A program made the translations under genes and the position numbers. The notes beneath the pieces were generated by a model. The model was given only the letters and a program-made list of their open reading frames with translations. It was not told where the DNA came from and made no database searches. From Clostridia bacterium (lineage in GTDB: Bacteria > Bacillota > Clostridia > TANB77 > CAG-508): 15,701 nucleotides of DNA. The stretch lies in assembly GCA_900753165.1 (NCBI GenBank), contig CAADYC010000034.1, positions 1 through 15,701 on the forward strand, given 5' to 3'. Below, in pieces: positions 1-6,662 of this stretch. Each line of letters opens with the position of its first letter. The stretch's first letter is position 1.

Positions 1-1382
1 TATTTTTCTAAAAGCATAGGTCCTATTTGAGTAACAGTACCAGCACCTAAAGTTAAAACCAAATCATCTTTTTGAACATTATTTTTTAAATAAGAAACAC
101 AATCATCAAAATTAGAAATATACTTAGCATCTTTTCCTAAAGAAATAATTTTATTAACTAAATCTTCAGAAGAAATATTATAAGTATTTGTTTCTCTAGC
201 TGCATAAATATCCAAAACAATAATATTATCAAAGTTTAATAAAGCCTTAGCAAAATCATCTAAAAGATTTTTAGTTCTACTATAAGTATGAGGTTGGAAA
301 ACAACCCAAGATTTATTATGTTTTTTATTTGCAACAGATTTTGATGTTGCTAATATTTCAGTAGGATGATGTCCATAATCATCATAAATACTAGCTCCAT
401 TAACTTTACCTTTAAATTCAAATCTTCTATGAGCACCAGTAAACTTTTTAAGTGCAACTTGTAAATCTTTTTTATCTATTCCATAATAATCACACAAAGA
501 AATACATGCTAAAGCATTTAAAACATTGTGACTACCTGGAACTGATAATTTAATTTTTTCGAAAAATTCATTATTTTTATAAACATCAAATGAAGGGAAA
601 CCATCATTATCAAATTCAATATTTTTAGCACAAAAATCAGAATCTGTATTTTCAATACCATAAGAAATGATTTTTGCATTTGTATATTGAGGTAAATCTA
701 AACAATTTTTATCATCACCATTAATAACTAATAAACCATCATCTGGTAATAATTTAACATATTTAACAAAAGCATATTTTATATTTTCAAAAGTTTTAAA
801 ATAATCAAGATGATCATTATCAATATTTAAAATTATTTCAGCTTTTGGACTAAATTTCAAAAAACTTTCAACATACTCACATGCTTCAATAACAAAATGT
901 TCACTATTACCAACTCTATAATTTCCATCAATAGCATTTAAAAAAGCACCAACTTGAATACTTGGGTCTTTTAAAGCTTCAAGAAAACAAAGAGAAATCA
1001 TAGATGTAGTAGTAGTTTTTCCATGTGTACCAGAAATACAAATAGTATCTTTATAACATCTTGTAAGTTCACCTAAAAAATCAGCTCTTTCAATTGTAGG
1101 TATATTTAATTTTTTAGCTTCTAACATTTCTGGGTCATCTTGTTTTATTGCAGCAGAATAAACTACAACATCAGAATTTGCAACGTCTTCTAGATTATGA
1201 CCAATTGTAACTTTTATTCCCATTGAATTTAATTTATCAGTTGCCTCTGATTTTGCCCAATCAGAACCTGTAACATTAAATCCCCAATTAGTAAGAATAG
1301 CAGCAATACCGCTCATACTTACTCCACCAATACCAATCATATGTATGTTTTTATATTTTTTTATATTATCTATATTTGGCAT
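1..1382 (-). CDS. murC: UDP-N-acetylmuramate--L-alanine ligase MurC (partial at window edge)
   Basis: This cytoplasmic Mur ligase adds L-alanine to UDP-MurNAc using ATP, the first peptide step of peptidoglycan precursor synthesis. Translating the minus strand from ATG at 1382 gives a Rossmann-type motif GIGGVSMSG (about residues 17-25), the ATP-binding loop SGTHGKTTTT (about 117-126), the NIDNDHLDYF motif of the central domain, HRRFE, and DDYGHHPTEI, which is characteristic of MurC. The start is preceded by GGGAGTG on the minus strand with about 8 bases of spacing. 460 codons are visible, the usual full length of the family. The last two bases before the edge read TA in frame, so the stop codon may lie exactly at the boundary. 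It is divergent from spoVG across a long AT-rich gap. The family assignment is secure; only the last residue or few are uncertain. Confidence 0.96.
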   Translation of the reverse strand, partial: MPNIDNIKKYKNIHMIGIGGVSMSGIAAILTNWGFNVTGSDWAKSEATDKLNSMGIKVTIGHNLEDVANSDVVVYSAAIKQDDPEMLEAKKLNIPTIERADFLGELTRCYKDTICISGTHGKTTTTSMISLCFLEALKDPSIQVGAFLNAIDGNYRVGNSEHFVIEACEYVESFLKFSPKAEIILNIDNDHLDYFKTFENIKYAFVKYVKLLPDDGLLVINGDDKNCLDLPQYTNAKIISYGIENTDSDFCAKNIEFDNDGFPSFDVYKNNEFFEKIKLSVPGSHNVLNALACISLCDYYGIDKKDLQVALKKFTGAHRRFEFKGKVNGASIYDDYGHHPTEILATSKSVANKKHNKSWVVFQPHTYSRTKNLLDDFAKALLNFDNIIVLDIYAARETNTYNISSEDLVNKIISLGKDAKYISNFDDCVSYLKNNVQKDDLVLTLGAGTVTQIGPMLLEK

Positions 1383-1411
1383 TTTTATTTCACTCCCTTA
1401 AGATTTCATAT

Positions 1412-1429
1412 AAACAATTCATATTGTTT
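1412..1429. promoter_or_regulatory. Short palindrome in the murC leader
   Basis: AAACAAT, a 4-base spacer (TCAT) and ATTGTTT form a perfect 7-bp inverted repeat that begins about 30 bases upstream of the murC start codon. It could be a small operator or an RNA hairpin near the ribosome binding site. There is no U-tract. No known regulator was matched, and in DNA this AT-rich it may be chance. Confidence 0.3.
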
Positions 1430-1526
1430 TAATAAGTTAATTACAAATTTTTAACAGATAGATTATATAATTATATATGTCAAAATTCAAGAGTTTTTGA
1501 AAAATTCCTTTTATAAAGTAAGTATA

Positions 1527-1721
1527 TGTTACAATTAACAGATTATAAGTTATTTTAAATAAAATTAATAATTTATTTATTTTTTTATTGCCCCATTCTA
1601 AAAATTCTAACAAAAGTTTAACAACTTTTGAGAATTTTTGAACGGTCCCCACGAATCACTTCAAAATAAATAAATTATTAATTTCATAAATATATATTTT
1701 ATTAGTCTGTTAATTGTAACA
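1527..1721. mobile_element. MITE-like palindromic element with terminal inverted repeats and target duplication
   Basis: TGTTACAATTAACAG at 1527-1541 is matched by its exact reverse complement at 1707-1721. The direct repeat GTATA lies immediately outside both ends (1522-1526 and 1722-1726), as expected of a target-site duplication. Inside, a second perfect 21-bp inverted repeat (1562-1582 against 1664-1684) is colinear with the terminal repeats, so the whole 195-bp element can fold into one long hairpin. The centre carries a further hairpin (1600-1639). No transposase is encoded, so it would be non-autonomous. This is what MITEs look like in general; the parent transposon family is not recognisable. 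A large regulatory palindrome is the alternative, but the flanking direct repeat argues for transposition. Confidence 0.62.
1600..1639. repeat. Central hairpin inside the MITE-like element
   Basis: AAAAATTCT (1600-1608) and CAAAAGTT (1611-1618) pair with AACTTTTG (1623-1630) and AGAATTTTT (1631-1639). This gives a 17-bp stem with a 2-base bulge and a TAAC loop. On its right lies GGTCCCC (1644-1650) and on its left GCCCC, the only GC-rich bases of the element. It has no coding potential. Confidence 0.6.
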
Positions 1722-1847
1722 GTATATTTTAAAATGATTATATTAGTACTATTTTTAATTTTTAAATGTGGAAACTTTTTAAATTTATTACATAATTTGT
1801 AACAATATAATATATAGAAAAATATTTTATAAAAAATGTAAAAAAAA

Positions 1848-1876
1848 GAAGGAAAAAAATTTTTTATGGAGAATAA
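1848..1876 (+). promoter_or_regulatory. Sigma-H promoter of spoVG
   Basis: GAAGGAAAA (1848-1856), 11 bases, then GGAGAATAA (1868-1876) match the published sigma-H consensus RNAGGAWWW-N11/12-RNNGAATWW at every defined position. spoVG is a classic sigma-H target in Bacillus subtilis, where an AT-rich segment upstream also boosts the promoter; the bases before 1848 here are almost pure A and T. Transcription would start near 1883, about 63 bases before the spoVG ATG. Confidence 0.78.
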
Positions 1877-1884
1877 TAAGGTAA

Positions 1885-1910
1885 GTACATAAGAATAAAC
1901 TAATATGTAC
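1885..1910 (+). other. Hairpin at the 5' end of the spoVG leader
   Basis: GTACATA (1885-1891) and TATGTAC (1904-1910) form a perfect 7-bp stem with a 12-base loop right at the predicted transcript start. It could stabilise the mRNA 5' end or serve as an operator. No U-tract follows, so it is not a terminator. Confidence 0.35.
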
Positions 1911-1945
1911 AAAATAATAAACTTAAGGAAGGACGGTGCACTAAA

Positions 1946-2218
1946 ATGCAAATCACAGATGTACGTTTAAGAAAAGTAAATTCAGAGAACAGAATGAAAG
2001 CTGTTGCTTCTGTAACATTCGATAACGAATTCGCAGTACATGATATCAAAGTTATCGAAAGCCAAAATGGATTATTCATAGCTATGCCTAGCAGAAAAAC
2101 TCCAAACGGAGAATTCAGAGATATAGCACATCCAATCAATGCTGAAACAAGAGAGAAAATTCAAAAAGCTATATTAGAAGCTTATGAAGCTCCAGAAACA
2201 GAGGAATCAGCAGAATAA
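1946..2218 (+). CDS. spoVG: Septation/sporulation regulator SpoVG
   Basis: The 90-residue product begins MQITDVRLRKV and contains VTFDNEFAVHDIKVIES and MPSRKTPNGEFRDIAHPI, the near-invariant core of SpoVG, at the usual family length and with the usual acidic tail. SpoVG is a small cytoplasmic nucleic-acid-binding protein that influences septation and sporulation in Bacillus and acts as a broader regulator in other Firmicutes. The ATG follows AAGGAAGG with a rather long gap and GGTG nearer by; no alternative in-frame start is plausible. It stands alone between the divergent murC and the convergent asd, without the purR or glmU neighbours often found beside it. A consensus sigma-H promoter upstream suggests expression on leaving exponential growth. 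The identification is firm. Confidence 0.97.
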   Translation: MQITDVRLRKVNSENRMKAVASVTFDNEFAVHDIKVIESQNGLFIAMPSRKTPNGEFRDIAHPINAETREKIQKAILEAYEAPETEESAE

Positions 2219-2221
2219 TAT

Positions 2222-2266
2222 AAAAAAGAGGTTATGAAAAATTAATTTTCAGCCTCTTTTATTTTT
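2222..2266. terminator. Bidirectional terminator between spoVG and asd
   Basis: AAAAGAGG (2224-2231) pairs with CCTCTTTT (2253-2260), and the inner TGAAAA (2235-2240) pairs with TTTTCA (2246-2251) around an ATTAA loop. TTTTATTTTT follows on the plus strand, and the A-run on the left gives a U-tract on the minus strand. It begins 4 bases after the spoVG stop and ends 19 bases beyond the asd stop, so it can end both convergent transcripts. Confidence 0.82.
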
Positions 2267-2284
2267 GCTATTTTGATTATATAA

Positions 2285-3277
2285 TTAAACCAACAGCAAT
2301 TTTTCCAAAATTTGAACTGCATTAGAAGCGGCACCTTTACGCAAATTATCACTAACTACCCATAAATTAATACCAAAAGGAACACTATAATCACGTCTAA
2401 TTCTACCAACAAAAACTTCATCATAACCATCAGCTTTAGTAGCTAAAGGATAATAATCCTTTTCTACATCATCAACAAGAATAATACCAGGAGAATTTTG
2501 TAATAACATTTTTACATCATAAATATCAAAATTTGTTTTAAACTCAACATTTATACTTTCGCTATGGCAATTTCTAACAGGAACTCTAACACAAGTTGCA
2601 GTAATAGGTAGCATAGGCTTATTTAAAATCTTTCTGGTTTCATTAATCATTTTATACTCTTCTTTTGTATAACCATCAGATTCAAATATATCAATATGAG
2701 GCAAACAATTATTAAAAATAGGATATTGAAATTTTTTTGGAGCAATTCCCATAATACCATTTTCTAAATCTTCAATACCAGCTTTGCCAGCACCTGAAAC
2801 AGCTTGGTAAGTTGAATAAACAACTCTTTTTATTTTATATCTATCATCTAAAGGTTTTAGTGCCACAACAGCTTGAATTGTTGAACAATTAGGGTTTGCA
2901 ATAATACCATTATTTTCAAAAATTTTTTCAGGATTAACTTCTGGTACAACTAAAGGAACATTTTTATCCATTCGGTAAACACTACTGTTATCTATTACTG
3001 TGCATCCTGATTGAACAGCAATAGGTATGTATTTTTTAGAAACAGTTCCACCTGCACAAAAAATAGCATAATCAAAGTTGTATTTAAAAGAATCTTCTGT
3101 TAATTCTTGAATTATATAATTTTGACCTAAAAATGGTACTTTGCTTCCAGCAGATTTTTTAGAAGCAAATAATGTATATGTACAATTTTTAAAGTTTTTT
3201 TCTTCTAATACTTTTAGTACAGTTCTACCAACTAAACCAGTTGAACCAACTATTGCAACTTTATAATTAGTTTTCAA
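2285..3277 (-). CDS. asd: Aspartate-semialdehyde dehydrogenase
   Basis: Asd reduces aspartyl-4-phosphate to aspartate-4-semialdehyde with NADPH, the branch point to lysine/diaminopimelate, threonine and methionine. The product has the N-terminal nucleotide-binding loop VGSTGLVG (about residues 10-17), the catalytic cysteine in NPNCSTIQ (about Cys131), TYQAVSGAGKAG, and RVPVRNCHSE with the substrate-binding arginine and catalytic histidine (about Arg231 and His238). I chose the TTG at 3277 as the start. GGAGGT lies 7 bases before it, and MKTNYKVAIVG matches the family N-terminus, whereas the ATG at 3292 is itself part of that ribosome binding site. That gives 330 residues, the normal size. It converges on spoVG and is not joined to other amino-acid genes here. 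No lysine riboswitch is visible upstream. Confidence 0.95.
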   Translation of the reverse strand: MKTNYKVAIVGSTGLVGRTVLKVLEEKNFKNCTYTLFASKKSAGSKVPFLGQNYIIQELTEDSFKYNFDYAIFCAGGTVSKKYIPIAVQSGCTVIDNSSVYRMDKNVPLVVPEVNPEKIFENNGIIANPNCSTIQAVVALKPLDDRYKIKRVVYSTYQAVSGAGKAGIEDLENGIMGIAPKKFQYPIFNNCLPHIDIFESDGYTKEEYKMINETRKILNKPMLPITATCVRVPVRNCHSESINVEFKTNFDIYDVKMLLQNSPGIILVDDVEKDYYPLATKADGYDEVFVGRIRRDYSVPFGINLWVVSDNLRKGAASNAVQILEKLLLV

Positions 3278-3394
3278 AATAAATACCTCCATAAACTTTT
3301 TATTTTAATATATTTATCAAAAATAAAAAATGTTACAAAAATATTTCATGTATTTTACAGAAATATGACATTTGACAAAAATAAATTAAAACTG

Positions 3395-3423
3395 TTGAAC
3401 TACATCTATAACTGTGATAATAT
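3395..3423 (+). promoter_or_regulatory. Candidate sigma-A promoter of the RCC1 surface protein
   Basis: TTGAAC (3395-3400), a 17-base spacer and TAATAT (3418-3423) preceded by TG form an extended -10 promoter candidate 54 bases before the ATG. A second TTGACA at 3372-3377 lacks a good -10 at the right distance. The call rests on consensus match alone. Confidence 0.5.
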
Positions 3424-3477
3424 TTAATTAAAGGTAATATACTAAAAATTTGGATTGTAAAACAAAGGAGAAGTGAA

Positions 3478-6465
3478 ATGAAAAAAATTGAGAAAACAAA
3501 AGGGATAACATTAGTAGCTTTAGTGGTAACTATAATTGTTTTGCTATTATTGGCAGGAATTGCAATAGCAAGTTTAGGAGGAGAAAATGGATTATTTTCT
3601 AAAGTAAAATTAGGAAAAAAGGCATATGAAATATCAGAGGCAAAAGAAAAGATAGAATTAGGAATATCAACTTTGCAGATAGAGCAGGAAGGAAAAGGAG
3701 AAAGTCTAAAAAAAGAAGATTTGCCAAAAATAAATAATGAAGATATAGATGTAAGAGATACAACAAACTTTCCAGTAGGAGTATTGTGTGGAAATTACAA
3801 ATTTGAAGTAGATGAAAACTTTAAAGTAAAATATGTAGGGGAAGCAGATGGAACAATAGTAACATATACAACAGACCCAGAAGGATATACAAATAAAGAT
3901 GAAGTAAAAATACTTATAAGAATAAGTAATCCAAAAGGAATAAAATCAGTACAAAAACCAGGTGAAACAGATAAGTTGTTAGCACAAGGAAAGACAACAG
4001 TAGGAATAGATTATAAAGTAACAAAAAATGGAAGTTATGTATTTACAATAGTAGATATGGAAGATAATGAAATAACAAAAGATATATACATAGATTTAAT
4101 AGATAAAGTAGAGCCATTAGACTTTACAATACAAGCAGCAAAAGAAGATAAAAAAATAGTAATATCAGGAACAGCAGAAGATGGAGAAGCAACAGAAGAA
4201 AGTACAAAAAGTGGAATAGACCATTATGAGTATTATTTTGTAGATAGTAATAAGAATGAAAAGAAATATACAACAAATGAAATACCAACAGATGAGCTAG
4301 TAGGAACATATGATATATATGTAATAGCATATGATAGAGCAGGAAACGGTAAAAAATCAAATACAGTACAAATAAGTATAATGGGAAAAACAAGTAGTAT
4401 TTCAGCAGGATATGGTCATACATTATTAATAGATAGTAATGGAGGATTATGGGCATTTGGAGCTAATAGTAATGGTCAATTAGGAGATGGAACGACAACA
4501 GAGAGAACAAGTCCGGTACAAATAAAAGCAGAAACGAAATTTACACAAGTTTCGGCATCAACACATAGTTTAGCAATAGATAATGAAGGAAACTTATGGG
4601 CATGGGGACATAATAATTATGGAGAATTAGGAGATGGAACAACAACAAATAGAACAAGTCCAGTCCAAATAAAAGCAGGAACAAAATTTAAAAAAATATC
4701 GGCAGGAAGTTTGTATAGTTTAGCAATAGATAGTGAAGGAAATTTATGGTCTTGGGGATTGAATGATTCTGGTAAATTAGGAATTGGAGCAACAAAAGGA
4801 CAAAGACATACTCCTGTACAGGTAAAAGCGGGAACAAAGTTTATAGAGATAGCAACAGGAGCTTATCATGCTTTAGCAATAGATAGTACAGGGAACTTAT
4901 GGTCTTGGGGATCTAATGGTTATGGACAATTAGGAGATGGGACAACAACTAGTACAACAAGTCCAATACAGATAAAAAAAGATACAAAGTTTACGCGAGT
5001 ATCAGCTGAAAATTATTATAGTATAGCAATAGATAGTGAAGGAAATTTATGGTCTTGGGGATATAATGAATACGGACAACTAGGGGATGGAACAACAATA
5101 AACAAGGAAAGTCCAGTACAAATAAAACAAGAAACAAAATTTAAAGAAGTATCAGCAGGATCTAATCATAGTTTAGCGATAGATGAAAATGACAATTTAT
5201 GGTCATGGGGAAAAAATGATAAGGGACAGCTAGGAGATGGAACAATAGAGAATAAAATAAATCCAATACAAATAAAATTAGAAACAAATTTCATGCAAAT
5301 ATCATCAGGAAGTTCATGTAGTTTAGCAATAGATAGTGAAGGAAATTTATGGACATGGGGAGAAAATACCAATGGCCAACTAGGAACTAAATTAACTAGT
5401 ATAACTAACTATATACAACTACAAAATGAAAAAAGATTTACACAAGTATCATCAGGAAGTTCACATAGTTTAGCAATAGATAGTGAAGGAAATTTATGGA
5501 CATGGGGAGAAAATACTTATGGACAATTAGGAGATGGAACAACAACAAATAGAACAAGTCCAGTACAAATCAAAGCAGGAACGAAATTTAAAAAGATATC
5601 AGCAGGAAATAATTTTAGTTTAGCGATAGATAGTGAAGGAAATTTATGGGCATGGGGATATAATAAATATGGACAATTAGGAGATGAAACAACAATAGAT
5701 AAGATAAATCCGGTACAGATTAAAGTAGGAATAAAATTTAAACAAATATCAACAGGAAAAGAACATAGCCTGGCAATAGATAATGAAGGAAACTTATGGG
5801 CGTGGGGGGCTAATGGTTCTGGACAGTTAGGAGATAGTACAGCAAATGGAATAATACCAATACAAATAAAAAAAGGAACAAATTTTAAAGAAATAGCAAC
5901 AGGAGATTATTATAGTTTAGCAATAGATAATGAAGGAAACTTATGGGCATGGGGATATAATCTATATGGACAATTAGGAGATGGAACAACAACCCATAGA
6001 AAAAATCCAGTACAAATAAAAAAAGAAACAAAATTTAAACAAATAGAGGCTGGAGATTCCCATAGTTTAGCTATAGATGATGCAGGAAATTTATGGTCAT
6101 GGGGATATAATAGTAGTGGACAATTAGGAGATGGACCGACAACCAATAGAGTTAGTCCAGTAGAAATAAAACCAGGAACAAAATTTAATCAAATAGTAGC
6201 AGGAAATTATAGTAGTTTTGCAATAGATAATAAAGGAAACTTATGGGCGTGGGGATATAACGGATATGGACAATTAGGATATGGAAAGAGAGCCAATATA
6301 ACAAGTCCAGTACAAATAAAAACAGAAACAAAAATTACCCAAGTAACGGCAGGTGATTATAGTAGTTTGATAATAGATAGTGAAGGAAAATTATATGGAA
6401 CAGGAAATGCTTATTATCTAGGAAATCCAAGTTTACTAATGCTAGAACCAGAAATAATAAATTAA
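3478..6465 (+). CDS. Pilin-like leader, surface-exposed RCC1-repeat beta-propeller protein
   Basis: The function is not known. The 995 residues begin with a basic stretch, then KGITLVALVVTIIVLLLLAGI (residues 8-28), which resembles a class III/type IV prepilin signal. Cleavage would follow Gly9, leaving a hydrophobic N-terminal helix; the usual Glu at mature position 5 is Ala. Residues about 125-305 look like two Ig-like beta domains (NGSYVFTIVDMEDN; YDIYVIAYDRAGNG). From residue 308 to the end lie 14 RCC1-type repeats of about 50 residues, with the pattern (I/V)SAG-HSLAID-EGNLW-WG-N-GQLGDGTT-SPVQIK, the last one degenerate. Fourteen would make two seven-bladed propellers. The start ATG follows AAAGGAGAAGTG. 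The gene has its own promoter and terminator. Likely extracellular and membrane-anchored; by inference it binds proteins or glycans. Catalysis is not indicated. Confidence 0.88.
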   Translation: MKKIEKTKGITLVALVVTIIVLLLLAGIAIASLGGENGLFSKVKLGKKAYEISEAKEKIELGISTLQIEQEGKGESLKKEDLPKINNEDIDVRDTTNFPVGVLCGNYKFEVDENFKVKYVGEADGTIVTYTTDPEGYTNKDEVKILIRISNPKGIKSVQKPGETDKLLAQGKTTVGIDYKVTKNGSYVFTIVDMEDNEITKDIYIDLIDKVEPLDFTIQAAKEDKKIVISGTAEDGEATEESTKSGIDHYEYYFVDSNKNEKKYTTNEIPTDELVGTYDIYVIAYDRAGNGKKSNTVQISIMGKTSSISAGYGHTLLIDSNGGLWAFGANSNGQLGDGTTTERTSPVQIKAETKFTQVSASTHSLAIDNEGNLWAWGHNNYGELGDGTTTNRTSPVQIKAGTKFKKISAGSLYSLAIDSEGNLWSWGLNDSGKLGIGATKGQRHTPVQVKAGTKFIEIATGAYHALAIDSTGNLWSWGSNGYGQLGDGTTTSTTSPIQIKKDTKFTRVSAENYYSIAIDSEGNLWSWGYNEYGQLGDGTTINKESPVQIKQETKFKEVSAGSNHSLAIDENDNLWSWGKNDKGQLGDGTIENKINPIQIKLETNFMQISSGSSCSLAIDSEGNLWTWGENTNGQLGTKLTSITNYIQLQNEKRFTQVSSGSSHSLAIDSEGNLWTWGENTYGQLGDGTTTNRTSPVQIKAGTKFKKISAGNNFSLAIDSEGNLWAWGYNKYGQLGDETTIDKINPVQIKVGIKFKQISTGKEHSLAIDNEGNLWAWGANGSGQLGDSTANGIIPIQIKKGTNFKEIATGDYYSLAIDNEGNLWAWGYNLYGQLGDGTTTHRKNPVQIKKETKFKQIEAGDSHSLAIDDAGNLWSWGYNSSGQLGDGPTTNRVSPVEIKPGTKFNQIVAGNYSSFAIDNKGNLWAWGYNGYGQLGYGKRANITSPVQIKTETKITQVTAGDYSSLIIDSEGKLYGTGNAYYLGNPSLLMLEPEIIN
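4399..6420 (+). repeat. Coding tandem repeats (14 RCC1 units of about 150 bp)
   Basis: Units start about every 147-153 bases from ATT at 4399. Repeats 7 and 8 begin with 72-base segments (5299-5370 and 5446-5517) that differ at only about four positions. The junction of repeats 2 and 3 (about 4621-4710) closely matches the junction of repeats 8 and 9 (about 5521-5610), with mostly silent differences. This points to duplication or gene conversion within the array. Repeat 7 has lost its GDGTT-SPVQ segment (TKLTSITNYIQLQ instead). Confidence 0.9.
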
Positions 6466-6499
6466 AATAAGATGAATCCATTAAGGGTTCATCTTATTT
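6465..6499 (+). terminator. Terminator after the RCC1 gene
   Basis: AAATAAGATGAATCC (6465-6479), loop ATTAA, GGGTTCATCTTATTT (6485-6499) form a 15-bp stem with one G-U pair that starts on the last base of the stop codon. The right arm ends in TTATTT rather than a long U-run. The arms are near-symmetric, but the gene beyond reads the same way, so only plus-strand use is needed. Confidence 0.72.
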
Positions 6500-6581
6500 A
6501 GTAGTTCTGAAAAATTTTCTAATTTTTAAATTTTGAAATTCAATTTTTTAAATTTTTTTTCCTGAAAAATTGCAAAAAAGA

Positions 6582-6610
6582 TTGCATAATTTTAACAATG
6601 AGAGTATAAT
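6582..6610 (+). promoter_or_regulatory. Sigma-A promoter of the glycosyltransferase gene
   Basis: TTGCAT (6582-6587), 17 bases, TATAAT (6605-6610): a consensus -10 and a 4/6 -35 at optimal spacing, 52 bases before the start codon. The AAAAAAG just upstream may add to its strength. The same AAAAAAG-N-TTGCAT-17-TATAAT layout recurs before rimP. Confidence 0.75.
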
Positions 6611-6662
6611 AGAATATGTGAAATAATAAAAATAGAATAAAAGAAAAAAGAGAGGTAGAAAA

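Larger units (their letters stand above)
1383..1945. other. Divergent intergenic region between murC and spoVG
   Basis: This 563-base, extremely AT-rich region carries the upstream signals of both murC and spoVG. It contains, in order, a short palindrome close to murC, a 195-bp MITE-like palindromic element (1527-1721), a perfect TATAAT at 1806-1811 whose -35 partner is poor, a sigma-H promoter (1848-1876) and a small hairpin in the spoVG leader. For murC, TTGTAA and TATGAA spaced 17 bases apart on the minus strand (about 1416-1444) are a weak promoter candidate. The short open frames here run through the palindrome, lack recognisable domains and look like chance frames in AT-rich DNA. Confidence 0.8.

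Noticed and set aside
1437..1951. Small minus-strand open frames between murC and spoVG (71 and 96 residues)
   Set aside because: They run through the palindromic element, are made mostly of Ile, Leu, Phe, Tyr and Lys as chance AT-rich frames are, and have no ribosome binding site or domain.
3278..3292. ATG start of asd at 3292
   Set aside because: That ATG is part of the TGGAGGT ribosome binding site; TTG at 3277 is correctly spaced and gives the family N-terminus.
3278..3477. Lysine riboswitch or T-box upstream of asd
   Set aside because: The region is short and nearly all A and T, without the conserved core or GC-rich helices of either element.
4124..6146. Antisense open frames opposite the RCC1 gene
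   Set aside because: They are shadows of the repeats, repeat themselves with the same period and match no family.
4399..6420. CRISPR array or non-coding tandem repeats
   Set aside because: The regular 150-bp periodicity is one open frame coding for RCC1 repeats; unit length and coding conservation do not fit CRISPR.
6500..6575. Direct repeats CTGAAAAATT (6507 and 6562) as an attachment site
   Set aside because: Ten bases of AT-rich repeat with nothing between them resembling a mobile element; probably chance.
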